54,825 nucleotides of DNA. It comes from a virus. The stretch lies in the IMG/VR virus record IMGVR_UViG_3300043446_004379, positions 1-54,825 of that record, one strand, 5' to 3'. This document shows positions 24,224 to 32,556 of this stretch, piece after piece. The stretch's first letter is position 1. Every line of letters starts with the position of its first letter. The position numbers were made by a program, and so were the translations under genes. The notes beneath the pieces are model-generated. The model was given only the letters and a program-made list of their open reading frames with translations, made no database searches and was not told the origin of the DNA.

Positions 24224-25525
24224 ATGACAACCACTGCAAATACCAAAGAAAACAAAAAACTCAAAAAAGAATTTGAAGACCTTATCGGTCCGTTTGACCC
24301 TGTGCTTGATCGTGAAGCACGTGACATTCTTACAAGCGCACGTGTAGCATTGCTGCTCAAACATTCGTTTTTTGGTAATCTTGCTACCCGTTTGAAACTT
24401 ATCAATGGGGATGAATGGTTAGCTACAGCAGCAACTGATGGTAAGCGTTTTTATTACAATAGTCGTTTTATCAAGAAGCTTACACGTGGTGAGGTAGAGT
24501 TTCTTGTTGGTCATGAAGTACTTCACGTTGTATATGATCACATTGGTAGGATCGGTCACCGTGACCGTCAAATGTTTAACATTGCAAATGATTACGCAGT
24601 AAACGCTGACCTTAAACGACACAATGTAGGTCAGTTTATTACCACTGTACCATGCTTGTATGAACCTAAGTATGATGGTAAATCATCTGAAGAAATCTAT
24701 GATGATTTGATGAAGAACGTCAAAACCATTAGTATGGACGCACTCATTGATAAAATGATTGATGAGCACCTTGAAGGTGATGGTGAAGGTGAGTCCGATA
24801 GTGATGATGATGGAGATATGGATAAAACAGGTCGCAGTAAGAACGGACCTAAGAAAATGACTGATGCTGAGCGTGAGGAATTGCGTCAGGAAATCAAACA
24901 AAATATCATCAATGCCGCACGTAGCAGTGAAGCAGGTTCAATTCCTAGGGGTGTTGAACGCATGATTAATGATATTACCGATCCTAAAATGCCTTGGAGA
25001 GAATTGCTTCAAACTAATATTGTTTCTACTATGCGTGATGATTATACTTTCTTACGTCCTAGCAAGCGTGGTTGGCATCTTGATGCTATTTTACCCTCTA
25101 TGAATTTTAGTGAAGAAATTGATATTTGCGTAGGGGTTGATATGAGTGGTAGTATCAATGATGCACAAGGTAAGGATTTCCTTAGTGAAATTCAAGGTAT
25201 CATGGATATGTTTACTAATTATAAGATTCACGTGTTTTCGTTTGATACCAAGTGCTATAACTTACAAGAGTTTAATTCTGAAAACATGGATAGCATCACT
25301 GATTATGTTTTAAAAGGTGGTGGAGGTACAGACTTTGATGCGATTTTTAAATTTCTTAAAGATGAAAATATTGAACCAAAACGCTTAGTCGTATTCACTG
25401 ATGGATATCCTTGTGGTTCATGGGGTGATGCAAATTATTGCGATACAACATGGATTATTCATGGTGATCCAAACCCTAATCCTCCATTTGGAACATGGGC
25501 AATTTATGATGATCATAAAAAATAA
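24224..25525 (+). CDS. Metallopeptidase-like / VWA-domain protein (DUF2201-like)
   Basis: 433 residues from ATG 24224 (AAAGGAA site; an earlier in-frame ATG at 24194 lacks one). N-terminal putative metallopeptidase domain with HEVLH at 97-101 and a further His at 106. An acidic linker (about 185-205, rich in Asp/Glu/Ser) follows, then a VWA-like domain with the MIDAS motif DMSGS at 306-310. This is the DUF2201_N plus VWA-like layout usually paired with MoxR. The two would form a chaperone-type complex. It could have protease activity, but that is not shown. Confidence 0.83.
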   Translation: MTTTANTKENKKLKKEFEDLIGPFDPVLDREARDILTSARVALLLKHSFFGNLATRLKLINGDEWLATAATDGKRFYYNSRFIKKLTRGEVEFLVGHEVLHVVYDHIGRIGHRDRQMFNIANDYAVNADLKRHNVGQFITTVPCLYEPKYDGKSSEEIYDDLMKNVKTISMDALIDKMIDEHLEGDGEGESDSDDDGDMDKTGRSKNGPKKMTDAEREELRQEIKQNIINAARSSEAGSIPRGVERMINDITDPKMPWRELLQTNIVSTMRDDYTFLRPSKRGWHLDAILPSMNFSEEIDICVGVDMSGSINDAQGKDFLSEIQGIMDMFTNYKIHVFSFDTKCYNLQEFNSENMDSITDYVLKGGGGTDFDAIFKFLKDENIEPKRLVVFTDGYPCGSWGDANYCDTTWIIHGDPNPNPPFGTWAIYDDHKK

Positions 25526-25782
25526 TGGACATATTTTGGTCTAATACTTTCAGTGCCAATAAGATAGGTGCGTATAATTCTTTCCTTACTGAAAATGGTG
25601 AGGAAAGAATTTATAAATCTGTTCATAATGGTGTAACTACTAAGGAATGGGATTTTGGTAAACAATGTGCAGGTTTAAATTTAGAAGATTATTTAAATTG
25701 TAGAGATTTAGCTAAGACTGATGAACGTTTAGAAAAATTATTAGTTGAGCTTGAAACTGTTTATTTTTTGTTAAAAAAATGA
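25525..25782 (+). CDS. Small protein of unknown function in MoxR operon
   Basis: 85 residues. The ATG overlaps the VWA stop (TAATG) and its end overlaps the next ATG, so it is coupled within the operon. The C-terminal 20 residues look like an amphipathic helix (LEKLLVELETVYFLL). No family recognised; possibly an accessory factor of the MoxR/VWA pair. Confidence 0.6.
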   Translation: MDIFWSNTFSANKIGAYNSFLTENGEERIYKSVHNGVTTKEWDFGKQCAGLNLEDYLNCRDLAKTDERLEKLLVELETVYFLLKK

Positions 25783-26108
25783 GTAATTTTAATTATATTG
25801 CAAGTTGGGATGAATTTGGTTTGGAAGCATTGTTTAATGTGTCAAAAATGGATGAGACCAATGTTTGGAAAATATTAAAAGATGAAAGAGCACAAACAGT
25901 TCCATTGCATCAATTAATTTTGCGAGCACAATTTAATCCACAACGTGCATATGAAATATATGCATTTGTTTCCACGTTATCTGAAGAAGATATTAGGTTA
26001 TGTTTTGAGCATACACCACAAGTCATTGTTGAACAGATTAGGCAAGTTGGACATAAATTTTTCTCTAACCATAACCCACACCTTAAAAGTAAAATAAAAA
26101 TTACATAA
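25779..26108 (+). CDS. Protein of unknown function in MoxR operon
   Basis: 109 residues, overlapping the previous gene by four bases (ATGA). Mixed helical, with no Cys cluster, signal or membrane segment. It is last in the operon that starts at the 22907 promoter. No family recognised. Confidence 0.6.
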   Translation: MSNFNYIASWDEFGLEALFNVSKMDETNVWKILKDERAQTVPLHQLILRAQFNPQRAYEIYAFVSTLSEEDIRLCFEHTPQVIVEQIRQVGHKFFSNHNPHLKSKIKIT

Positions 26109-26118
26109 CGCTATGCTC

Positions 26119-26125
26119 CTAAATA
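26119..26125 (+). promoter_or_regulatory. Late promoter box CTAAATA
   Basis: CTAAATA 30 bases before ATG 26156; a TAGGAG ribosome site lies between. Confidence 0.5.
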
Positions 26126-26155
26126 TTTGTGGTACTAGATATTAGGAGAATACCA

Positions 26156-26872
26156 ATGGCAAGATTTTTAAAACATATTGGGATGCATGGTGATCGCAAA
26201 GTGGCAGTCGTTTTTAGACAACTCCCAGGCGAAGACCACATGGCACTTGTTGTTTATACCCAATTGTTAAATCAAAATATTCATGACCCACTTATTGCAA
26301 GTATTGAAAGCGATATCGGACAATCAAGCAAAGAATTAGCTGAAGCACTCAATCGCACTCACACACGTGATGGTAAGATTATCCTACAAGTATTGCATAG
26401 TGAGGGTATGCTTAAAAAAGTCAATACTGAACATATTATGATGACTCCTGCTCCTAAGCAACATATTCGTTTAAATGAGCTAAACAAGTTGCTCAATGAA
26501 ATGGAACAAGGTGAAGCAGCAGTACGTAGATTAGCTGAAATTGATGCTAGCCAAGGATTACAAGATCCTGCTGACATTGCTAAACGTATGCGTGGTGAAA
26601 CCCCTGCTGCTGACCGTTTAATGGGTGTACATCAAGATATGCTTGGTGACTATGAGTTAGCTAATAATTTGCGCCAACAAGCAGCAAAAATGAGCGCAGA
26701 GGCTAAAGGATTGTTAGCGGAAGCAGATAGACTAATAAAGGAAGCAGCGCAAATGGAGGGTACTATGGTTGAACATGCACCTGCACCAAAAAAAGCAGCA
26801 ACCAAAAAAGTAACTGCTAAAAAACCTGCTGCCAAAAAAACAACTGTTAAGGCAAAAGCAGCAACAGCATAA
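26156..26872 (+). CDS. Conserved T4-like phage protein with histone-H1-like tail
   Basis: 238 residues from ATG 26156, chosen for its AGGAG site; a GTG start upstream would overlap the promoter. The N-terminal about 150 residues (MARFLKHIGMHGDRKVAVV, LPGEDHMALVVYTQLL) resemble a conserved protein of T4-like marine phages whose exact role I do not know. The last about 30 residues are Lys/Ala-rich in a KKxxAKKPAAKK pattern, like histone H1 or bacterial H1-like proteins, so the tail probably binds DNA. Late promoter. Possibly packaged with DNA or involved in late gene control. Confidence 0.6.
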   Translation: MARFLKHIGMHGDRKVAVVFRQLPGEDHMALVVYTQLLNQNIHDPLIASIESDIGQSSKELAEALNRTHTRDGKIILQVLHSEGMLKKVNTEHIMMTPAPKQHIRLNELNKLLNEMEQGEAAVRRLAEIDASQGLQDPADIAKRMRGETPAADRLMGVHQDMLGDYELANNLRQQAAKMSAEAKGLLAEADRLIKEAAQMEGTMVEHAPAPKKAATKKVTAKKPAAKKTTVKAKAATA

Positions 26873-26880
26873 ATTAAATC

Positions 26881-27177
26881 ATGTCACCCGAAATTTTCCA
26901 AAAATGGGAACAAATTGTTGATGACGTTGACAAGATTAAAATTCCTGTACAGTTTATAAAGAAATTAGTTGTACGATTGGAAGGTAGAAAACAACGTACG
27001 TTAAATATTCAGTCACTTATTAAGTCAGGACATGATCCTGATGAGGTAGAAGAAATTATCGCTGATAAATTACGTGAGCTTGATGATGAAATGATTAGTA
27101 TTGAGTTTGTGCTTGATATAGAAAATATAGCAGAAACTGTACAACCTACTACTGATGATCTACTGAAAAATCTTTAA
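26881..27177 (+). CDS. Conserved T4-like phage hypothetical protein
   Basis: 98 residues. The FQKWEQIVDDVDK opening and a VVRLEGRKQRTLNIQSL segment recall a small protein found in T4-like marine phages next to the previous gene. Function not known. It starts eight bases after the preceding stop, so cotranscribed. Confidence 0.55.
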   Translation: MSPEIFQKWEQIVDDVDKIKIPVQFIKKLVVRLEGRKQRTLNIQSLIKSGHDPDEVEEIIADKLRELDDEMISIEFVLDIENIAETVQPTTDDLLKNL

Positions 27178-27195
27178 ACTTAGATAAGTTCATGT

Positions 27196-27223
27196 TTGAT
27201 TTTATAAAATGTATATGTATAAT
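27196..27223 (+). promoter_or_regulatory. Promoter of thyX
   Basis: TATAAT at 27218-27223 with a TTGATT -35-like box at 27196-27201 (spacer 16); the ribosome site AAAAGGA precedes ATG 27245. A host-type promoter fits an early or middle nucleotide-metabolism gene. Confidence 0.6.
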
Positions 27224-27244
27224 ACATGATTAAAAGGATCAAAC

Positions 27245-27928
27245 ATGAATGTAAAATTATTATCTTACTCACAGCCAACAGAAGAATTTAAAAATCTTGG
27301 TATTGAAGATGCCCAAGATTTAATTGCATATTGCGCTAGAGTTAGTAATCCATCTAACCAACTTAATACTGAAACTAGCGAAAAATTAATACGTTATCTT
27401 ATTAAAAACGCACATTGGTCACCATTAGAAATGGTCAGTGCATGTATGGAAATCACAACCACACGTGATATTGCTAGACAAATTCTAAGACACCGTAGTT
27501 TTAGTTTTCAAGAATTCTCACAACGTTATGCAGACCCAACTAAAGATTTAAATTTTGTCGTACGTGAGGCACGTTTACAAGACACCAAAAACCGTCAAAA
27601 TAGTATTGAATTAGAAAATACTGTTGAACATGGTATATTGCAAGAAGAATGGGCACTTAAACAACTTGAAGTTATTGTCTCAGCAAAAAATGCTTATACA
27701 TGGGCAGTAAATAATGGCATTGCTAAAGAACAAGCACGTGCAGTATTGCCCGAAGGATTGATGGAAAGCAGACTTTACATGAGTGGGACTATTCGTTCGT
27801 GGGTACACTTCATTGAGCTACGCAGTGGTAATGGTACACAAAAAGAGCATCAATTAATCGCAGAAGAAGTCGCAAAGGTAATCGCAAGTGTCTTTCCTAT
27901 GGCAACAGAATTGGTTACCAATGATTAA
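27245..27928 (+). CDS. thyX: Flavin-dependent thymidylate synthase ThyX
   Basis: 227 residues, full-length. The ThyX signature RHRxxSxxxxSxRY is present as RHRSFSFQEFSQRY (82-95), and the C-terminal RLYMSGTIRSW block fits the active site. It makes dTMP from dUMP using FAD, NADPH and methylene-tetrahydrofolate, supplying thymidine for phage DNA. It is read from a host-type promoter. Confidence 0.95.
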   Translation: MNVKLLSYSQPTEEFKNLGIEDAQDLIAYCARVSNPSNQLNTETSEKLIRYLIKNAHWSPLEMVSACMEITTTRDIARQILRHRSFSFQEFSQRYADPTKDLNFVVREARLQDTKNRQNSIELENTVEHGILQEEWALKQLEVIVSAKNAYTWAVNNGIAKEQARAVLPEGLMESRLYMSGTIRSWVHFIELRSGNGTQKEHQLIAEEVAKVIASVFPMATELVTND

Positions 27929-28214
27929 AAACTTACTTGAACCTACTAATGGCAAAGTGGCGCATCTAATGCAAAATGTCACTTATGTTGAGGTTTGTAG
28001 TTTTCGGATGGGTGATGTAGAAGATCCTGAATTATATGCATCTATACCTTTGGGTGAGTGGTTGACTACTGAAAAAGGTAAATGGGTCAAACAACATAGT
28101 AGTGATATGGTATACGCAATAATGATTGATGTTGAAACTTATGGTTATCGTTGTATTGTACGTGCAGCATTTGATGATAATGCATTAGATTTATATATAT
28201 TAAAATGGAAATAA
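27921..28214 (+). CDS. Small protein of unknown function
   Basis: 97 residues from ATG 27921, overlapping the thyX stop by eight bases. A longer frame from 27888 would overlap thyX more and is less likely. Contains VEVCSFRMGDVEDPELYASIP and a hydrophobic C-terminal strand pattern. No family recognised; coupled to thyX. Confidence 0.55.
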   Translation: MIKNLLEPTNGKVAHLMQNVTYVEVCSFRMGDVEDPELYASIPLGEWLTTEKGKWVKQHSSDMVYAIMIDVETYGYRCIVRAAFDDNALDLYILKWK

Positions 28215-28215
28215 T

Positions 28216-29184
28216 ATGATTTTTGTAACAGGTGGATTAGGTTTTATTGGACATAATGTCGTACGACAATTTGAAAAGCGTAAGCATGAAGTACGAATTA
28301 TTGATAATTGTACTGATTATGGGTTTATCCCAAAAGATGAACTTTGCTATCTAGTTAAAGAACGTAAGAGTGAACTCAAATCCATTGTACATAACTTTCA
28401 TATTGCAGATAAACAATTGCATATGGTGTTCAATATGCTTAAACCACATACTGTCATACACCTTGCAGCAATGCCACGTTCAAAAATTGTTAATGCTAAT
28501 CCTACTTATGGTGCATATACCTTAACAGAAGGATTGTTAAACTTATTAGAACTATGTAAAAACCACCATGTTAAACGATTTGTATATGTCAGTAGTAGTA
28601 TGGTATATGGTAATTGGAGTGGAACTATTGATGAATCGCATCCTACTAACCCTATTGATATATACGGAACATTAAAGTTAACAGGTGAAAAGTTAGTGAA
28701 GTTATGGGCAGAGCAATACAAACGTGAATATACGATACTTAGACCAAGTGCAGTGTACGGACCATTAGACGTTGAAGATAGAGTATTAAGTAAGTTTTTA
28801 CTCAATGCTATGCGTGGACAAGATTTAATCGTAGAAGGTGAGCATGAAGTATTAGACTTTAGTTATGTTGAAGATGTAGCATGGGGTGTAACGAATGCTT
28901 CTATTTCTAAGAACGCAGTAAATAAAACCTATAACCTTACTAGAAATCAATCTGACAAAATTACATTATATGATGCTGCCAAGTTAGCGGTACAGATAGT
29001 TGGTAAAGGAAATATAGTTATTAATCCTAAAAACATTGACTATCCTAGTAGGGGTAAGTTAAATTCAGAATTAGCTAAAATAGACTTTGAGTATAATCCA
29101 TATGTTGACTTTGAAATCGGTTTGGAATGCTATTACAAGTGGCTCGCAGACAGCACCTATTGGCAATCAAAACTCTCAAAATAG
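28216..29184 (+). CDS. NAD-dependent sugar epimerase/dehydratase (SDR)
   Basis: 322 residues. Rossmann motif TGGLGFIG at 5-12, VSSSMVYG (catalytic Ser region) at about 123-130, and IYGTLK with the catalytic Tyr and Lys at about 149-154. It is an extended SDR acting on nucleotide-sugars. The next gene is a sugar aminotransferase, so the pair may make an amino-sugar for glycan or DNA/virion decoration. Confidence 0.85.
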   Translation: MIFVTGGLGFIGHNVVRQFEKRKHEVRIIDNCTDYGFIPKDELCYLVKERKSELKSIVHNFHIADKQLHMVFNMLKPHTVIHLAAMPRSKIVNANPTYGAYTLTEGLLNLLELCKNHHVKRFVYVSSSMVYGNWSGTIDESHPTNPIDIYGTLKLTGEKLVKLWAEQYKREYTILRPSAVYGPLDVEDRVLSKFLLNAMRGQDLIVEGEHEVLDFSYVEDVAWGVTNASISKNAVNKTYNLTRNQSDKITLYDAAKLAVQIVGKGNIVINPKNIDYPSRGKLNSELAKIDFEYNPYVDFEIGLECYYKWLADSTYWQSKLSK

Positions 29185-30319
29185 TATTCCATTTATTCGT
29201 TTAGATAGACAGTACGAATCTATTAAAGATGAATTACTCAGTGTCACTGATGAAGTATTAAAAAGTGGTAAACTAGTTAGTGGTAAGCACAAGTTTGATT
29301 TAGAAGAATATTTTTGTGAGTATTTACACTATAAACATGCATTTGCAGTGCATAGTGGAACACAAGCTTTAGAAATTATTGCTGAAGCTAATAAATTAGT
29401 AACATCATACAGAAAAAAAGAAAGTCATATCCTTTTACCTGATGTAAGCTATAAAGCTACATTACATGCTTTTATTCGTCATGGTTACAATGTTACTTTG
29501 GTTGATGTTGACGCATATGGTATGATGAAGTGGGATGAAGTTACAAAAATTGTTGAACAAAATCCTGATATCATTTATGATATTTGTATTGTAGGGTTAT
29601 ATGGTGCAAAACCATATTACAATAATTATAAAGAAAATGATTTACGATTTAAAGCATTGAGCACAATTACTATACGTGGTGGTAAAGTATATGAAGATGG
29701 TGCGCAACATTGGTTAAGTGGTAGAAATGAAATGTCTACCGCTATGGCAATTAGTTTAGATCCTACAAAAAACTTAAATGCTAGTGGTAATGGTGGTGTT
29801 ATTGTTACTAGTTATGATAATTTAGCAGACCATATTAGAGCAATTTGCAAAAATGGTTCAGAAAATAGCATTTATGCTACACAATTAGGAACCAATAGTA
29901 AGCTAAGTGAAATTGATTGTGCACATGTTTTAGTACGTACTAAGTATATTGAAGCATGGCAACAACGCAGAAAAGATATTGCTGCCTATTATATGCGTGA
30001 ATTTGCTAAACATGATATTGCAAACTTATGTGAATCAAAAGAAGAACGTATGTATGCATATCATAGCGTTAACAAGTTTGCAATTAGTGTAGAGAATCGT
30101 GATCGTTTGCAAGAATACTTACTTTTACATGGTATAGAGACTAAAATACATTACAAACAAAATTTATCAAGATATAGATTAGCTAAGAATAACTGTTCCT
30201 TCTTAGAGAATTCTTGGCAATTTTGTGCGCATACATTGTCACTTCCAATTTATCCTGAATTAACTGATGGTGAAGTTGAACGTATTACACAAACTATTAT
30301 TAATTTTTTACATAAGTAA
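29102..30319 (+). CDS. DegT/DnrJ/EryC1-type sugar aminotransferase
   Basis: About 405 residues. The typical opening IPFIRLDRQY, VHSGTQALEI, PDVSYKAT and the PLP lysine region LDPTKNLNASGNGG are all present. It transfers an amino group to a keto-sugar nucleotide using PLP. The start is uncertain: ATG 29102 overlaps the epimerase gene by 83 bases, and no start codon lies closer to the conserved IPFIRLD block. That is odd and may mean a non-ATG start or a fusion remnant. Confidence 0.85.
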   Translation: MLTLKSVWNAITSGSQTAPIGNQNSQNSIPFIRLDRQYESIKDELLSVTDEVLKSGKLVSGKHKFDLEEYFCEYLHYKHAFAVHSGTQALEIIAEANKLVTSYRKKESHILLPDVSYKATLHAFIRHGYNVTLVDVDAYGMMKWDEVTKIVEQNPDIIYDICIVGLYGAKPYYNNYKENDLRFKALSTITIRGGKVYEDGAQHWLSGRNEMSTAMAISLDPTKNLNASGNGGVIVTSYDNLADHIRAICKNGSENSIYATQLGTNSKLSEIDCAHVLVRTKYIEAWQQRRKDIAAYYMREFAKHDIANLCESKEERMYAYHSVNKFAISVENRDRLQEYLLLHGIETKIHYKQNLSRYRLAKNNCSFLENSWQFCAHTLSLPIYPELTDGEVERITQTIINFLHK

Positions 30320-31267
30320 ACGTTTTGATTCTAAACAGTCACGATTGCATAAACACGTTATTTTATCACAAACCACTGAATTATTACAAAAGATATCTTT
30401 ATCGTAAATCGTAGCAATTTCTCCACCTACACGACATTTACCACGATATATTTTTGTACCAAAAATTACAATACTATTTAAACCAATATCACATTCCATT
30501 CCTTTAAAGTAATTAAGTTTTTGTAGCATAAAATCTTTTGGGTCACTTATTGAAATGGTAGAGTTATCATCAAAAGTAACTATAGATTTTTGTGTTAGTA
30601 ATGTTTTAGGGTAAACTTTGGTTGCTGCTAGTTTACCTTTGACATTTGAGTATTGTTGAAATAACTGCAATTGTTCTGCACTATAAGGTAAAAGTTCTGA
30701 ACCTAAGATAGGTTTTAGTTGACAATTTGCACCGACACGCTGTTGAATATAATCAAATGCTGTAAAAGTTGATTCAAAATTAGTAGGTGGTGCAGTGAAT
30801 AATATTGTGACATGTACAGGCATACTATGAAAAAGGTTTATTTTTTCAACAAAAGCATCAATATTGTTTTTAAAAAACACTTCTTGTTCTGTGTGATAGG
30901 TAAAAATAATGTCATGAATACGTGGTTTGCTAGTAAATTCTTGCCACCACCGTAATGTTCTACTACCATTAGTAATCATACTGATATGATTAGAAGCATT
31001 TTTTTCTATAATATACTCAAATAATTCAGACAAATTGCTGTACAATGTGGGTTCTCCACCATTGAAAATAAACTTAGTAGGTGTATAATCTACACAAATA
31101 TTGTCTACAAGATTACGATAAACATCTAATTTTTCAAAATGTATATCACCACGCTTATTGATTGGATAACAAAAACTACAATCGTAGTTGCAAAGATTTG
31201 ACATAATCCAAGCAACATTTTGAAAAGGTGTTTCTTGTACTTTTTGTATATTGATTAACTTACGCAC
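30308..31267 (-). CDS. Radical SAM protein with C-terminal Cys-rich domain
   Basis: 319 residues from GTG 31267. Radical SAM cluster C26, C30, C33 (CNYDCSFC), GGEP near 74, and a C-terminal auxiliary module (MECDIGL, RGKCRVGG, VVCDKITCLCNRDC) like that of 832-1791. The GTG start is chosen because a CTAAATA box on the minus strand ends five bases before it, the same spacing as at other late genes; a frame from ATG 31294 would include the promoter. Its 3' end overlaps the aminotransferase 3' end by 12 bases. It lies 21 kb from the main radical SAM cluster but belongs to the same subfamily. Confidence 0.82.
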   Translation of the reverse strand: MRKLINIQKVQETPFQNVAWIMSNLCNYDCSFCYPINKRGDIHFEKLDVYRNLVDNICVDYTPTKFIFNGGEPTLYSNLSELFEYIIEKNASNHISMITNGSRTLRWWQEFTSKPRIHDIIFTYHTEQEVFFKNNIDAFVEKINLFHSMPVHVTILFTAPPTNFESTFTAFDYIQQRVGANCQLKPILGSELLPYSAEQLQLFQQYSNVKGKLAATKVYPKTLLTQKSIVTFDDNSTISISDPKDFMLQKLNYFKGMECDIGLNSIVIFGTKIYRGKCRVGGEIATIYDKDIFCNNSVVCDKITCLCNRDCLESKRLLM

Positions 31268-31272
31268 AAAAA

Positions 31273-31279
31273 TATTTAG
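31273..31279 (-). promoter_or_regulatory. Late promoter box CTAAATA (minus strand)
   Basis: Ends five bases before GTG 31267. It is back-to-back with the plus-strand box at 31283. Confidence 0.5.
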
Positions 31280-31282
31280 TAC

Positions 31283-31290
31283 GATAAATA
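31283..31290 (+). promoter_or_regulatory. Late promoter box GATAAATA
   Basis: Ends five bases before ATG 31296. Divergent with the minus-strand box three bases away. Confidence 0.55.
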
Positions 31291-31295
31291 GCAAT

Positions 31296-31802
31296 ATGTG
31301 GATATTATCTTTATTACCTGAATGGGCTATTCATGCCATATTTGCTGCGGGTTTTGTTGGAATAATTCTAGGGTTTGTACTAGGGTTTATTCCTTTTGTT
31401 AACAAATATAAATTACCCATTCAAATTATTAGTATTTTAGTCTTTACTATTGGTGTTTATCTTGAAGGTGGATATGCTAATGAAATGATTTGGCAGATGA
31501 AAGTCAAAGAAATGGAAGTAAAGATTAAAGAGGCTGAAGTCAAAGCTGCACAAAAGAATGTAGAAATTCAAGAAAAAGTAGTTACTCAAACTCAAATTGT
31601 AAAAGAAAAAGGTCAGGATATTATTAAATATGTTGATAGATATAGAGACCGTGAAATTCTCAAAACAGTAGAAGGACCTGAACGTGTTAAGATTGAAGAA
31701 GTCATTAAGTTTGTAGAAAATTGTCCTATTCCACAAGATATAATTGATGCGCATAATACTGCTGCTAAAATGAATGAAGCAGCAAAAGGTGATAAAAAAT
31801 GA
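31296..31802 (+). CDS. Candidate inner-membrane spanin (Rz-like)
   Basis: 168 residues. Two hydrophobic segments (about 8-33 and 41-60), then a long charged coiled coil (about 65-115) and a C-terminal region with ENCPIPQD. It is followed at ATGA 31799 by a small lipoprotein, the usual Rz/Rz1 order. An inner spanin would bridge to the outer lipoprotein and fuse the membranes at lysis. Most inner spanins have one membrane segment, so two is unusual. The start is ATG 31296, five bases after a late box. Confidence 0.5.
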   Translation: MWILSLLPEWAIHAIFAAGFVGIILGFVLGFIPFVNKYKLPIQIISILVFTIGVYLEGGYANEMIWQMKVKEMEVKIKEAEVKAAQKNVEIQEKVVTQTQIVKEKGQDIIKYVDRYRDREILKTVEGPERVKIEEVIKFVENCPIPQDIIDAHNTAAKMNEAAKGDKK

Positions 31803-32107
31803 CAATCTCCAACGATGCTCGTTTTTTGATTGCCGTATGTTTTATCATGGTATTGTTTACTTTGGGTGGATGTTCACTATTTCAAAAACAGCCAATTCCT
31901 GTAAAACGTGAATTTCCGCAAGCCACACCTGAATTAATGAAAAAATGTGAGCAACTTAAAACCATACAAGGTGATAAGGTTGCTATTACTGAAATGTTAA
32001 AAACTGTAGTAGAAAATTATACGTTATATTATCAATGCTCAACTAAAGTAGAAGGTTGGCAAGAGTGGTACACTGAACAAAAAAAGATTTTTGATGAAGT
32101 AAAATGA
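31799..32107 (+). CDS. Candidate outer-membrane spanin lipoprotein (Rz1-like)
   Basis: 102 residues. N-terminal hydrophobic signal ending in the lipobox LGGC (C25), then a Pro-containing linker and a helical C-terminus (EGWQEWYTEQKKIFDEV). Overlaps the upstream coiled-coil gene by four bases. Length and layout fit an o-spanin. Sequence alone does not prove it. Confidence 0.5.
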   Translation: MTISNDARFLIAVCFIMVLFTLGGCSLFQKQPIPVKREFPQATPELMKKCEQLKTIQGDKVAITEMLKTVVENYTLYYQCSTKVEGWQEWYTEQKKIFDEVK

Positions 32108-32292
32108 AAGTTGCAGATATAACAAAGGATTATAAGTTGTACATGGCTAAGGTCACTGTAAAGCAGCAAGGCTATAGTGGGCAGGTTGAATTCACTGTAA
32201 CTGCACAAAACTTAAACATGGCTAAAATCCTAATGAAAAGACAATACAATTTACAAGATCACCAAATTGGCTCAATTAGAGAAGTCAAATAA
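32104..32292 (+). CDS. Small conserved phage protein, 62 residues
   Basis: Overlaps the previous stop by four bases (ATGA). Beta-strand pattern with a central helix (NLNMAKILMKRQY), a layout like small proteins in T4-like marine phages. Function unknown. Confidence 0.55.
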   Translation: MKVADITKDYKLYMAKVTVKQQGYSGQVEFTVTAQNLNMAKILMKRQYNLQDHQIGSIREVK

Positions 32293-32301
32293 GGAATTAT
32301 T

Positions 32302-32556
32302 ATGAAAAACATTGCATTAATTGGTTTCGTAGTTTTATTAGCAGGATGTGCATCAAGCAAAGATCAATTATACTATGATGCTGCTAAGGCTATTAGCAAA
32401 GACAATACCATGAGTCAAACTGCTTGTTGGGCAGCTATCTCTGATATTGCCAAAGGTGGTAGTGAAGGTGCTAAAGTTGGTGCTATTAGTCTTGCAGAAA
32501 AGTGCAAGAACGAAACTATGAAGATTGAACGTCCTAGAAATTGGATGGGGTTATAA
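32302..32556 (+). CDS. Small lipoprotein
   Basis: 84 residues. Signal peptide with lipobox LAGC (C16), then a polar region with two further Cys (TACW, EKCK) that may form a disulfide. Preceded by AAGGAAT. It follows the spanin-like pair and may act in lysis or superinfection exclusion; no family recognised. Confidence 0.6.
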   Translation: MKNIALIGFVVLLAGCASSKDQLYYDAAKAISKDNTMSQTACWAAISDIAKGGSEGAKVGAISLAEKCKNETMKIERPRNWMGL

